NCBI RefSeq assembly: GCF_028476545.1
Contig: NW_026731889.1
Location: forward strand, 124,001 to 188,000
From: Physella acuta
Lineage: Eukaryota; Mollusca; Gastropoda; Physidae
Length of the DNA: 64,000 nt
Direction: 5' to 3'
Part shown: in pieces, positions 33,722 to 45,612 of the stretch
How positions within the stretch are numbered: the first letter of the stretch is position 1
Layout: each line of letters opens with the position of its first letter
Position numbers and translations under genes: made by a program
Notes under the pieces: generated by a model
Databases searched by the model: none
Told to the model about the DNA's origin: nothing
What the model saw: the letters and a program-made list of their open reading frames with translations, nothing else

Positions 33722-34633
33722 CTAGATCTACGTCTAGCTTAAAAAAATAAATAAACGCTTAAAATGCCCGTAAACAGATTATTTAGCGCCAAAAAAAAAA
33801 AAAAAGGCCGCTGAACGAGCATTTTTTAAAATACGCAGCAATGAAAAGGGCTAACGGCCGATCAATTAAGTCTAAAAAACGCCCGTAATTAGGCCTAGCT
33901 CTGAAAAAGGCCACTGAACGAGCATCACTAATTATATAAACGAATAGGCCACGCAGCGTTGACGAGGTTAACCACCGGTCACGAATTAAATTCAATGCAG
34001 CTACTGTCGGCCCACAGTGAAGAAAAAATCAATATACTAATAAAATTACTAATACAAAAATAATTTCCATAATTTTACTTTTTCTGCACACGCTACAATT
34101 GAATTATAATTAAAATACTAGACTTAACAGTTCATTCCGCAAAAAACAAAAACGAGTTGTTTCTGTGAGGTAACTAGCGTAACAATGACGTCACGATAGT
34201 AAACAAAGCGGACAGAAATGTCTGCATGGGTACCTCATATGGAAATTCGATATAAAATAGGCGAATCAACATAACTGTAATTACTCATTATAAATATCTC
34301 AATTATATATTACTACTTCTGTGCCGGGGGGTTTCGACCGAGTGCTGGGCCGTTCAAAGCGACAGTTCAGTTTTTCCCAAGAGTACTCGACAAGAATAGC
34401 ATGTATTAATTAAAACCACATATCTGGCTATTTTTTCGGCCATTTTCAGGCATGGCGTCCATTTATATAGCATGTCTCATTAAAATAATGATGAGAATTA
34501 GCGAGATTAGCAGTTTTTTCATTTGTCGTGTATAGGACCCCTAAAATAAACGTAAAAACCGTCAGAAAACGACGCGTGACGTTTCAGGGTCAGAGGTCAA
34601 TCCAGCCATATAAGCAACAATCCGGCCTACTAT
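33722..34633. repeat. segmental duplication, copy 2, part b
   Basis: It matches 30775-31611 with extra insertions. Copy 2 joins part a directly to part b and so lacks about 1 kb that holds SNU13 exon 1 in copy 1. Confidence 0.85.
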
Positions 34634-35620
34634 TTCTCCCCAATTTTCGTTTCAATTGTGTCAATGTGCTGAAGTCTAACACTAAACTTAACTTTGCTAA
34701 AGATTAAAATTAAAGAAAGTGCCATTTTTAGCCCACGCCACAAGTTTGCTAAAAAACGGCCGTTGAAATAGCTAGAGAGTAGAGGCCTAGATCTAGATTA
34801 TAAATTATAATTGTTTTTATGTAGGCTTAGCTCTTGTGTCTAATTAATGTCTAATATATTACTTAAGACAGCTTACCATAATTATTCTGTTAGCTTTTCT
34901 TTCTCAGATTAAAATAATTTGAATGTCTAGAATCTACCTCTCTGCGAATAACGTTCGCTTCACGGAGGGATAGATTGTAACTGAGATCTAGTGTGGGTAA
35001 ACACACGTGCGTAGTTTTGTAATCGGTTGGTGAAAAGTTGGTGGTGTAGCATGATACAGTAAGCACTTTAAATATTTTAAACTGTTACTGTTGTATTTCG
35101 ATAGGTCAAAAGCCGAACGCTTTTTTATTGAAGTCGAAACGTTTTTAAACAACAAATAGATCCGGAAAGATGCTAGACTGAATAAATTATAATTAGAAGT
35201 AGATCTAAAATGTTTGTTTTTTTAAGTAGACCTATTTTAATTTTTAGCTTTATAAAAGTTGTTGAAAGTGCCATCTGTCTGGTGAGCTCCTTTGGAGCCT
35301 GTGACAATTTTTTGTGACAGGAGGGGAGGGTGGCAAAATGTGAAGGCCTATAAACTATAAATTGAATAAATTGTCTTCAAACTAAAAAAAACAAAGAATA
35401 AAAACTTATTATAACGATCTTTTATATAAGTATGCACTCATCATCATTTTTCCTTTTCGTTCCTTGCAAAATATTTGGCCTCTGTCAAAACTTTTGACTT
35501 CCCCAAAGTCTCCTGACACTATTTTCAGGTCTCTAAAATTCTTTCTTATTCTTTAGGCCTCCTTCAGCATCGCTATGTCTCCATGTCTTCCTGGGTCGAC
35601 CCATGCGTCGCTTGATGTGT
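34634..35620. other. intergenic
   Basis: The sequence is AT-rich with scattered TAGATCTAG words. Nothing coding was supported. Confidence 0.35.
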
Positions 35621-35624
35621 GTGC

Positions 35625-35695
35625 CCCCCCCCCCCCCCCGAAGAAAGTGCCCCCCCCCCCCGAGAAAAAAAGTCTGGAAGAAACACTGGTGGCTC
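35625..35695 (-). repeat. inverted fragment of the 348-bp G-rich repeat
   Basis: The C runs followed by GTCTGGAAGAAACACTGG are the reverse complement of the CCAGTGTTTCTTTCAGAC segment in the tandem repeat at 36861-37560. Confidence 0.6.
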
Positions 35696-35779
35696 AGTAT
35701 ATATCGAATGCCTCACTAAAACTTTAAGAAGCGATACAAGCTTTTATTTTTAGTTATTTTTAGTTGCACATCACGTCGA

Positions 35780-36310
35780 CACAAAAAGCCAGATCCCCCC
35801 CTCCTAAAATGACGTCACACATACAACCCCCACCCCCCTCAAAATTGCTGTTGAATTTTTCTTAAAACATCGATATTTTTTCAAAATGTTGTTAGAACTC
35901 TGTCAACATAGAGTATTTTGATAAATTCCTATTACAATTTATTAAAACCGTTTTCTAAAACGCAATATGACGGCTAAAACTCGTTTTCTAACATTATTTT
36001 TTTAATAATGCTAAAGTGTAACGTCACACCATCTGAACCCCCCCTCCCCTCATCACCAGAGGCGTAGCGACCCTTCCCGGCGCCCGGGGACAACCTTTCC
36101 ATTTGCACCCCCCTCGAGATTTTGATTTGCACCCCCCCTCAAACTTTCGATTTGCACCCCCCTCAACCTTTCAATTTATTTTTCCAACCCATTTTGACGC
36201 CCCCTAAGATCGGCGCCCGGGGACATATGTCCCCCCCCCCCCGCCCCCACGCTGCGCTACTGCTCATCACACACATTCACAAAATTAAGGACTCCTATGA
36301 GTGTGATGTC
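35780..36310. repeat. CRE-like repeat (family G) interrupted by a hAT MITE
   Basis: The left part (TGACGTCACACATACAACCC, then CTCAAAATTGCTG and CTATTACAATTTATTAAA) aligns with 26265-26470. The right part (GTGATGTCATTCATGGACGA) resumes after the family-H MITE at 36057-36262. Confidence 0.6.
36057..36262 (+). mobile_element. hAT-type MITE, family H, copy 4 (206 bp)
   Basis: The exact 8-bp duplication CTCATCAC lies at 36049-36056 and 36263-36270. The ends are CAGAGGCGTAGCGACC and GCTGCGCTACTG. The inner GGCGCCCGGGGACA repeats and the body of TTTGCACC plus C runs match copy 2. Confidence 0.9.
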
Positions 36311-36860
36311 ATTCATGGACGATCCCTTCTCGCACATAGTAGTACTATTAATTAATGAGTTAATTCAACGATTTCTGCATCTCAGATCAAAAAGTTAGAA
36401 CTTTAGCTTTAGTTACCTAGGCAAAAAGGGGCCAAAATCATACTGCCCCCCCCCACCCCCCGCTCTGCACCCCACGATCATTAATAGTTAATAGTACTTT
36501 TTTAAAAACATTAAATCTATAATAACAGTTTCGCTGTCTCTCTATGTATCTATCTGTCTGACAAGAACGCTCTAGAGAAAACACAAGGAATTTAAAAACA
36601 TGCACAGTATTTCGAAAAACGAAGTATGACGTCGACACATTTAGCACAGAGTAGAAAATAATCTCAAACCCAGAGAGTGCTCACAGTTATATGACGTCAT
36701 TGATTATCGCGTAAACATTGAATAAAAAGGAAATGTTGTCTAATCTTAATGGTTTGCGTGAAGAGTTTCTTGCATACAATTCTTCGGGTAGGGGCGAAGC
36801 CCCACCCCCCGCGTAAGAACGTCTGAGCCCCCCCCCCTCCACAACTCAAAAGAAATTTCT

Positions 36861-37560
36861 TCATCGATACTCTATAATAAAATTACCGCCTAATTAATGT
36901 GTCTAATCTAAAAAGTGGTTTTCTTGCAATTTCTTTAATGCAATTCTTCGGGTAGTGGCTAAGCGCGACACCAGTGTTTCTTTCAGACTTTTTCCTCCCC
37001 GGAGAGGGGTGGGGGTAATTGAAATTTTCGGGGGCGGGGGTAGAATTTTCGGGGAGGGGGGGGGGTGGGCGGACACTGGAAAAAGTATATAATTATATTT
37101 CGTTGAATGGGACGGTAGACATGTTTTTTTGGGAGTGGGGGTGGGGGGGGGGGTGGGGGGTGGGGAGTGGTGGGGGTGGGGGGGGGGGGGGTGGGGCGGT
37201 GGTTTCCTCATCGATACTCTATAATAAAATTACCGCCTAATTAATGTGTCTAATCTAAAAAGTGGTTTTCTCGCAATTTCTTTAATGCAATTCTTCGCGT
37301 AGTGGCTAAGCGCGACACCAGTGTTTCTTTCAGACTTTTTCCTCCCCGGAGAGCGGTGGGGGTACTTGAAATTTTCGGGGGCGGGGGTAAAATTTTCGGG
37401 GAGGGGGCGGACACTGGAAAAAGTATATAATTATATTTCGTTGAATGGGACGGTAGACATGTTTTTTTGGGGGGTGGGGGTGGGGTGGGGGAGGGGTTGG
37501 GGGGTGGGGGGGGGGGGTGGTGGTGAGTGGGGTGGGGGTGGGGTGGGGTGGTGGGGGTGG
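36861..37560. repeat. tandem duplication of a 348-bp G-rich unit
   Basis: Two units start at 36861 and 37209 with CATCGATACTCTATAATAAA and stay nearly identical through AGTGGCTAAGCGCGACACCA and GACGGTAGACATG. Each ends in a long G-dominated tract (37130-37200; 37467-37590). A partial older unit may lie at 36750-36840. The glycine/proline-rich reading frames here come from the G tracts and are not genes. Confidence 0.88.
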
Positions 37561-38149
37561 GGGGGGTGGTGTGTGTGTGTGGGGGGGTGGGTTGGTTTTA
37601 GTTTAGAGAAAAGAGACAGCACTATCAACCTAGCGCCCGGTGTATCCTTCCTCAACGGGCCATTTTTCTCGTAATTAATAATACTAGACATCTAGAACTA
37701 GTACGAGAGATGCTAGACTAGATACATCCTTTTAAAAGCGGTAATGAAACAGGTTTTTCATTTTTGCATGCTAAATTATGCTAGGTCTAAGCAGTAAAAA
37801 AAAAGCATCGCGTAAGTTACATAACTCTAATTTGAAATTTAGTTTAGCCCACAACAGACGACAAAATTGTTAAAAATTAAAAATAGTATTAGAAAATCTA
37901 TGCATTGTTCGCCAAAGCTTTGAATGGATAGTGATTGAGTGAGACAATTGATTATTGAGACTTGAGAGTGAGACACTTATATTTAAAAAAAAAATGATGA
38001 ATTAGAATCTAATTCACTAATGGACACAAGCGAGAAAAGTCTCAAACAAAGGTATTTGAGAGGTGTATAGTGTATAGTGTATAAATTAATTTAAAATTCT
38101 TGCACGACGTAGTTACAATTAATATGGTTATAAAATATAAAATCCTGTC

Positions 38150-38710
38150 TGTCTGGTTTTTTTCGGACTTTACTAAAGATTGGACGTATTTGATGTTTTT
38201 AATATTTTCGGTAACTAAATAAAAATTTTAAAAAAAGCAAAAACAATTTGGTTTTCACGTGTAATGGCGACATAAACAATGGCATCCTGCTATTGGATAG
38301 GCCGACAAACATTTTATTGTACACATTGTAAGCTAAAAATAGAAAACTAGGTCATGGGGTTTTTAATTTGCATTGTTATTTAAAAACTTGATCTGCAAAG
38401 TTTTGTAAACAAATAGTTATCGATCACTAAGTTACTGTACAGCCAATCAATATTTGTCTTACGAAAGTGAAACATCCGGTTATAACTTAGGCTTGATGAA
38501 AATAAATAGAAATGTAGCCTTAAACTCAACAAATTATTTTCTAGTTCTCTGGATTTGCAACTTTTATAGCATTTATTCTAAAAATATAAAATTTCTAAAT
38601 TAATTTTAGGCTTAAGTTTTTATTTTTTATTTTTTTTTACGGTCTAAATCTAAAAAGCACGTTTTTATTCCATGACAACAACACTATGGAAGGAATCTCG
38701 TCAACTCGCT
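38150..38710. repeat. dispersed repeat, copy 2 (matches 4468-5145)
   Basis: See 4468-5145. The block 38479-38710 is the best conserved. It ends 38 bp before the GGTAATC element. Confidence 0.65.
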
Positions 38711-38747
38711 TGTCTCCATTGAATTTTTAAGAGTAGATTCTACTTTT

Positions 38748-39290
38748 GGTAATCTATCGTTTTAGGTACGTAAAATCGCCCGCGACTAGTAATGTGAAAA
38801 ACAGGTGACTCCTTACATTTTAATAATTATTTCACATTTTGAGGAGGATTTATGTTTTGAAAAATACAAAAATGTTTCCTTGTTTCATTTATGTACCTGT
38901 TTTTAAACAATTGAATTAAAACTTTTCAGTAATAAATGAACACCAGCGATGTTTCCAACAGATGCGACCATGCTCATTTACTATAGCAGCCATCTTGTTA
39001 AAGTTTTATTTTTATAAGACTTATTGCGCGAGATTCAGGCGGAAGTCACTCTATTTTACAAATGGCTGCTGTTTATATAGCAAATCTTGCTTGCAGACAC
39101 TGCTGTTTAAAGTTAATTTCTGGCCTATATTGATATATTTAGCCATTGATTTAGGTTTATTATTTATTTATCTATAATATTTGACACAAACATAACACAA
39201 TATACTTCTATTACAGCCTTGACAATGAGGTAACGTTTTCGTACATTAATAGCCGGGGGCGATTTTACGTACCCAAAACGATAGATTACC
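38748..39290. mobile_element. 543-bp non-autonomous DNA transposon with GGTAATC ends
   Basis: The exact 8-bp duplication CTACTTTT lies at 38740-38747 and 39291-39298. The left end is GGTAATCTATCGTTTTAGGT, followed by ACGTAAAATCGCCC, and the right end is its near-perfect complement (37 of about 40). The interior is AT-rich. A second copy lies at 60673-61213. Confidence 0.9.
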
Positions 39291-39324
39291 CTACTTTTTA
39301 AGACTTTAAAAAATGTATGAGATA

Positions 39325-39560
39325 TGAAAATTTGGTAATCTATCGCTTTAGTTTAGTAAGTTAGTTAGTTAGTTAGTTACACTTACAAACTTTAGTAACT
39401 CTAGATTAGAATAGATCTAGACTGACTACTCTAGACTCTAGATCTAGAATCTAGATTTATGACAAAAACGTAAAATTGGCTAGTATTAAGTAATGTACGA
39501 AAAAGTTACCTCATGTCAAGGCTTTAATTATTTTAATAGATCTAGAAGTAGATTCTATAC
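39325..39560. repeat. rearranged fragment of the GGTAATC element
   Basis: The piece GGTAATCTATCGCTTTAG (39333) and an inverted piece of the element's right half (AATGTACGAAAAAGTTACCT, then TGTCAAGGCTTTAAT) flank a TCTAGATC-rich stretch. Confidence 0.6.
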
Positions 39561-39804
39561 TCATTATATTTGTGTCAAATTTTTGTATTTGAGAGGTGGG
39601 TGGGTCTGTAGACTGATCTTTTTGATGTCATTTGTAGTGTGACTGTCTAGCTATTAATGACGATAGTGGTTCGGTAAAATTCATCTCGTTTATAATATTT
39701 ATATGATGTAATTTATGTACGACCCCTTGGCTGTGCCTTATATATAACTTTACCATTGTGGTTCTTTATAGGATCATCTCCAATAGAGATGTCTTCTTAT
39801 TCTT

Positions 39805-39925
39805 CGTTCTTAATTATTAGTGTTGAAGGGGATTGAGATTTATCTGCCGGTGGGTTTGAACTCGAGACTTTTTGTTGGAATTTATCAACCATGAGCTTTT
39901 TGCCGATTCGACCACGCCTCCAACA
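39805..39925 (-). repeat. SINE family 2 head fragment
   Basis: On the minus strand it has GGCGTGGTCGAATCGGCAAA and the B-box-like GAGTTCAAACCCACCGG. It is truncated after GGCAGATAAATC. Confidence 0.65.
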
Positions 39926-39942
39926 CAATTAAGCATTACGTG

Positions 39943-40190
39943 TCAACTGGTTTTGCACCACTGAGGCCATTGACTCCGATTTCAGCCTGCTTTTCTTTTT
40001 GGATTTGCTTCCATAGCCTTTGTCCAACCAAGATTAAACTACAAGGCAGCAGTTGTTTAATTTTGGAGTTGCCTCTCCTAGAAGAGTGGCTGTCCCCAGC
40101 TAACGAGCCTCATCTGCCCGAGGGTTTGAACTCGAGACTTTTCGGTTTAGCAACCATGAGCTTTACTGACTCAACCACGCCGACCCCTCA
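39943..40190 (-). repeat. tRNA-derived SINE (family 2)
   Basis: On the minus strand the head GGCGTGGTTGAGTCAGTAAA contains an A-box-like region, and GAGTTCAAACCC is a good B box. The body (CAGATGAGGCTCGTTAGCTG, GGGGACAGCC) is shared with 28545-28822. An 84-residue plus-strand frame here is incidental. Confidence 0.75.
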
Positions 40191-40597
40191 ATAGAGATGT
40201 AACTTTTCCATATTTATGGAACTCAGCTTTTTCCTTAAAACAAAAACCGACAGAAAGCTTTTGCGCTGACCTAGACTCAATGATTCATGGTTGTGCTGAC
40301 CACTAGGCCTATGATGCAAGACAGTACAAACACATTCTACGAGACCTTTTAAATATCTTATTTTAACATGGTTATTTTTAGTTTTTTACTAAATAAAAAA
40401 AAAAAAACCACTCGATCTGCGCCTTAACTTTTGATACAAAATACTGATGTAGGCTTACTAATACTATGGTGAGTTTACTCGATTGATCAGGGCTTAGATA
40501 TAATGGTCTTTTAACTTATTAAAAAAAAACTTGAAAACACTTGAATTTTTTGCTGCCATCACTGCAACACTTTACACCCCCTACACCCTGTAAAAAA

Positions 40598-40648
40598 GAG
40601 GGAAGGTGTATTCAGAGATTGGTTACATCGCTGAATACACCTTCCCTC
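40598..40648. repeat. perfect 18-bp hairpin with 15-nt loop
   Basis: GAGGGAAGGTGTATTCAG at 40598-40615 pairs exactly with 40631-40648. Outer ACACCCTGTA/TGACACCCT words suggest the core of a tiny MITE of about 90 bp. Confidence 0.75.
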
Positions 40649-40991
40649 TAAAAGAGTGACACCCTAAATTATTTAGTTTGGCCTATTTCAATATTGACTG
40701 TTATTAATATATTAGGCATATTAGATGTTACAGTATAGTGCATTTAAATTTTTGCTGTCAATTATTATTACTAGATTTAGATCTATATTATAACTATAAA
40801 CAAATTTTAGCAAATATCTTTGTTCCTCTTTTGAAAATAAAAAAAACCCCACAGAATCTATAATGTTAATAAGAAAAAGGGTATAAAATGCATTACTTTT
40901 ATTGACTAAAAGAAAAAAAAACTGTATTATGTAAAATACTCACCTTTAGTCTGGTATATTAGTTTTATGTTTTAAATTATACTATACACAG

Positions 40992-43900
40992 ATGGAAGAC
41001 CAAGTAGTTGAAGAGCGCTTAGCTGATATTGAAGATGATGATGAGGCAAGTTACAACTTTTTAGTGATAGTACATATCCATATTTTTTTATCATATATGT
41101 AGTATGTAGGCCTAGTCATTTTTAAAAATTTGTTTACCTAAGAAGAAATTAAAACCTTATATATATATTCATAAATGCTATGATATCATTTTAAATATAT
41201 TTTTATCCCTTATTTTTTTCTTGTAATTAAAAAAAAATTTGTTAAATATATTCAAATAATAATTCATTCAGTTCTTATTATAAAATAATAAAGAAGCAAC
41301 TAAATATATTTTTGGTGTATTTTTGCAGGAGTCTTTTTTTCAAGATATTGACTTATTACAGAATCATGGCATTGTAAGTTTTTAACTCAAGATTTTATGT
41401 TATTATTTTTTATTTACAAAATAAATAAATTCATTTATGAAATATAGATTATAAAATGCATTTTAGTAAAAAAAAAAATCAAATTTTAACAACAGCTTGT
41501 TTTCAAATGAAACAAATTAAGTTGTGAAATACTTAAATAATTTATTGAAAACAATAGGCACATGAAATAGTTCGTCCTTTGAAAATTTAGGTTTTCCTTT
41601 ATAGCAATGCATTTTATCACTTTAATCTTTCATGATTTTCTTCTGATACTAGATAATAATAAATATAAAATTTCAAATGATTAAGAAACTAACTTTTTTT
41701 TTCAGAATGTTGCAGATATAAAAAAGCTGAAACAGTCTGGAATTTGTACAATTAAGGTAGTTGACTCAAATGAATAAATGATGCTATCTATTTTAAACTT
41801 TCTTTACTTGCATTATTTTTCAATAAATTGTTAGTTTTTCATACATTATAGGTAAATATTGTTTTAATATTTAACATGCACAAGTTTATTATATTTTTGA
41901 CTAAATTGCATTTAAAAAATAATCAGACATTAAAAAATAATGCACAATTGTCTTAATAAAGATTTTCTTTTGTATGTTGCTTCTAGGGAATACAAATGAA
42001 CACAAGAAAAAAATTATGTGCCATTAAAGGAATCTCTGAGGCCAAAATGGAAAAGATTAAAGAAGCTGCTGCTAAACTTTGTGGGGTTAGTTTGATTTTG
42101 TTTCACATATTTAGTTATTTTTCTTTCATCTTAAATTGAACAGAATTGAATAAATATTTTTATTAATCTTGATTTTATTTTGCAAGAGTTTGATACATTA
42201 AAAAATAATTAACTTCTCAAATGTTTAGTTTATAATAGTTAATAATTTTATATTTAATTTTTATATACATGTAATACAACTTTTTAAAAAGTGTGTCAGA
42301 TTTATAAATTATAAATCAATTTTAATCAAAATAAATTATTTTCAAATATACAAGTCACATTAATACATTTTTCTAATTTCAAATGAAATACAAATGGGAC
42401 AACTTAGGATTCAGCATTCCTTACTGCTCTGGAATATTCAGTTAAAAGAAAGCAAGTTTTTAAAGTGTCTACAGGAAGCCAGGAGTTAGAGTAAGATGTT
42501 CTTATTATCGGTCTTTCAACTGTTAATGTTAGGATGTAGATCTAGTAAACAAATGTAAGCATGTCAGCTTGAACAATAATGAAATAAGAATATATAGGCC
42601 TACTAATGTTTTTAATTAAAAATAGCAGATTTTAAGATAAGAAATTTTTGCATTTATTAGGCTAAAATAATTTGATTTCATGTGAAATAATTTCAGCAGT
42701 TATTGAAGATTGATATTGCTGATATAAACTGTACTTTAATCAAATATAATCCTGAATATTATTGTTTTATTTTCTAGTAGCCTCATGAAATGTTTTTTAT
42801 GAAGCAGTAAAAACCTAGCTGAATTCAATGTCAACCCTTCATCTCACTGTTAAAAAGTTATATATTTATCAATTTCTTTCAGTGAGAAATCATTCAATCT
42901 TTTTTTATTTTTATAATAAGTTTGTTTTGAATACTTTAATTCCAGCAAGCTACTAGGAGGTGGTATTGAAAGTATGGCTATAACTGAAGCTTTTGGTGAA
43001 TTTAGAACTGGAAAAACACAGCTTTCACATACATTGTGTGGTCAGTATTTTTTTTACAACTGTTAAGTTGCCTACTCAAACCCTTTGTGAAGGAATCAAT
43101 AAGTTTTTGTTAACAATGTTTGCTTCATAATTTAATTTAATTACTAATATAATTTTCTAATAACCTTATCTTCTTAAAATAAAGTTGGATTAAGCACCAG
43201 GTGATACATATTCTTAGCAAAAAAAAACACAATGTAGCATTTAGCTTTTAATATTGCTTTAGCTGTGAAATAATATTTTTTGATTTCAGTGACAACTCAG
43301 ATACCTGGTGCTAATGGGTACTCTGGTGGAAAAGTAGTTTTTATTGACACAGAGAACACTTTGTATCCTTTGTAATGGGTAAAAAAAAATTAGTGATAGA
43401 CTATTTAAAAAAAACTTGCCATAAACTCACTACATTGTCATGTTTTTTAACGTTAAATAAATTTACCATAACCAAACTCGTAGTCGTCCAGACAGATTAA
43501 GGAGCATTGCAGATAGATTCAATGTTGATCAGTCCGCTGTGTTGGACAATGTTTTATATGCCAGAGCTTATACAAGTAAGTACTTGTAACAAAATAACCT
43601 ATGGTGTTTTAACTTAATTTTAATGGTTATTTCCTATAAAGCAGACAGTTTTTAGTTTTTATCATGAAAGCAATTATTATAAAATAAATTGCTTTGAAAA
43701 ATACGTTATGTGTACTTTTTACAATTATAACATACCTGCAAGAAAAAATGCATTGTGTGAATACAAATGGATAAGCACAGCAGTGTGAAGTGCCTCAAGG
43801 CTATCTAATACAATAAAGGTAACATGTACCAAATTATCAGGTGAACATCAGTATGAGCTATTAGATTTTGTAGCAGCCAAATTTTATGAAGAGCCTGGAG

Positions 43901-45557
43901 TGTTTAAAATGCTGGTGAGTGTGAAATATGTGAGCATTATGGTTCATCATTATTGTTTGCAGTACAAATTTCTTTAGTTTCTTGGATTAATACCTTGCTG
44001 TTCACACATTTACATTTTTTTTTCACTGTTTATTGTATTACGTTTTACAAAATTTATTTGATTTTTACTAGTTTTACAGATTTGATATTTGCAATAGTTG
44101 TTAAAACTTTAATTATTTTTTAAAAATTCCTACCTCCAGTTCTACCGAATCAAAGTTTATCATTTAAATACATTTTTTTGTTAATGTTTTTTTTATTCAT
44201 GGACAACCCTTATTTTGAATAATGGTACAATGATCTCTGTTTTATTTTTCTCATTAAACAGGTTATATATTTAATACAATTACAAGATCTTAAACATTGT
44301 TATAATTATGTAAAATTATGCTATATACTCACAACATTATTATTTATGTTTAGTAAAGTACAGCCATTTGATCTTAATGTTAAATGTTTTTAGATAGTCG
44401 ATTCCATTATGGCACTTTTCCGGGTAGACTTCAGTGGAAGAGGAGAATTAGCTGATAGGCAACAGAAACTGGCTCAACTTTTGTCAAGGCTGCAGAAAAT
44501 TTCAGAAGGTATTTCTTTTTATAAATCAATCAAGTATAAAACATTATGAAAATAAGCCTTTAAATGCATTAAAAATGAGAATAAAATATAAATTTCTTTT
44601 AGTTTTTACTAATTTAATTTACTAATTTAATTTTAATATATATAATATTATGTGGAAAGTTAAAATCAATATTAGAATTGGGTAAAATTTAAGTTACATG
44701 ATTTAATCTAAACTCACTTTCCTAGACATTGCAACCTAAAAAAGCTTGTAAAAAAAGAAAGATTAGTAGTCACTGTTATTAACTTGTAATCATTTTTTTT
44801 TGGTAATTGAAATATGAGTAGAGTTTGACAGACAAGCCTTGTTTATCTGAATTTTTAAGTTAGCTAGAGACAGAGTGGTCTAGCTGTAGAGAGCTGGACT
44901 GCTAACCCGTAAGTCTCGAGTTCGAATCCAGGTTCAAGTCAGTAGACCGTCCCTGAGTCCACCCAACTCTGATGGGTACCTAACTCATGTTAGGGAAAGT
45001 AAATGCAGCTGGGCACAGTGCTGACCACACTATCTCTTCATATGCCGAGGTCACAGAAACAAGTGAACTCTACTTCACTTGCCCCAAAGACCGTCAGGTT
45101 TGAAAGGGAAACTTTACTTTACTAGAGATGAAGCAGCTAAATATATAAATAACAGTTATGAAAAAATACTACACTAAAAAAGTTGATGTGTTTTATCCCT
45201 TGTCTGATAAAAATGACATTTAGATTTACTCTTTTTGCTACTTTTACTGCAACTGTTTATTGAAAATGCTTTCATTTTATAAAAATAAGAATTGATTTTC
45301 TATTTTATAAATTATAGAATACAATGTTGCTTGCTTTGTAACCAATCAGATGACAGCAGACCCAGGTGCCACCATGACGTGAGAACTTTTCTCTTTCTCA
45401 CAATTTATTTACTTTTTGCACATTTTATTTTTGTAATTTTCTTGACATAACTTTTTGTATTTTGGTGTTTATTGAACAACCTAACCAATTGATGTGTACT
45501 AATAACAGAATAAATTATATACTTAACGAAATATAAATACATTCAGTATTGCTAGTC

Positions 45558-45612
<55 letters not shown>

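Noticed and set aside
36903-37691. Glycine-, proline- and tryptophan-rich reading frames
   Set aside because: They come from G/C tracts inside a tandem repeat, appear on both strands and show no splice or codon signal.
37981-39177. Possible gene at 38962-39177
   Set aside because: It lies inside the GGTAATC transposon, whose second copy does not keep the frame.
41046-41052. GT donor at 41050 for DMC1 exon 1
   Set aside because: Using it breaks the conserved reading frame; the GC donor keeps it.
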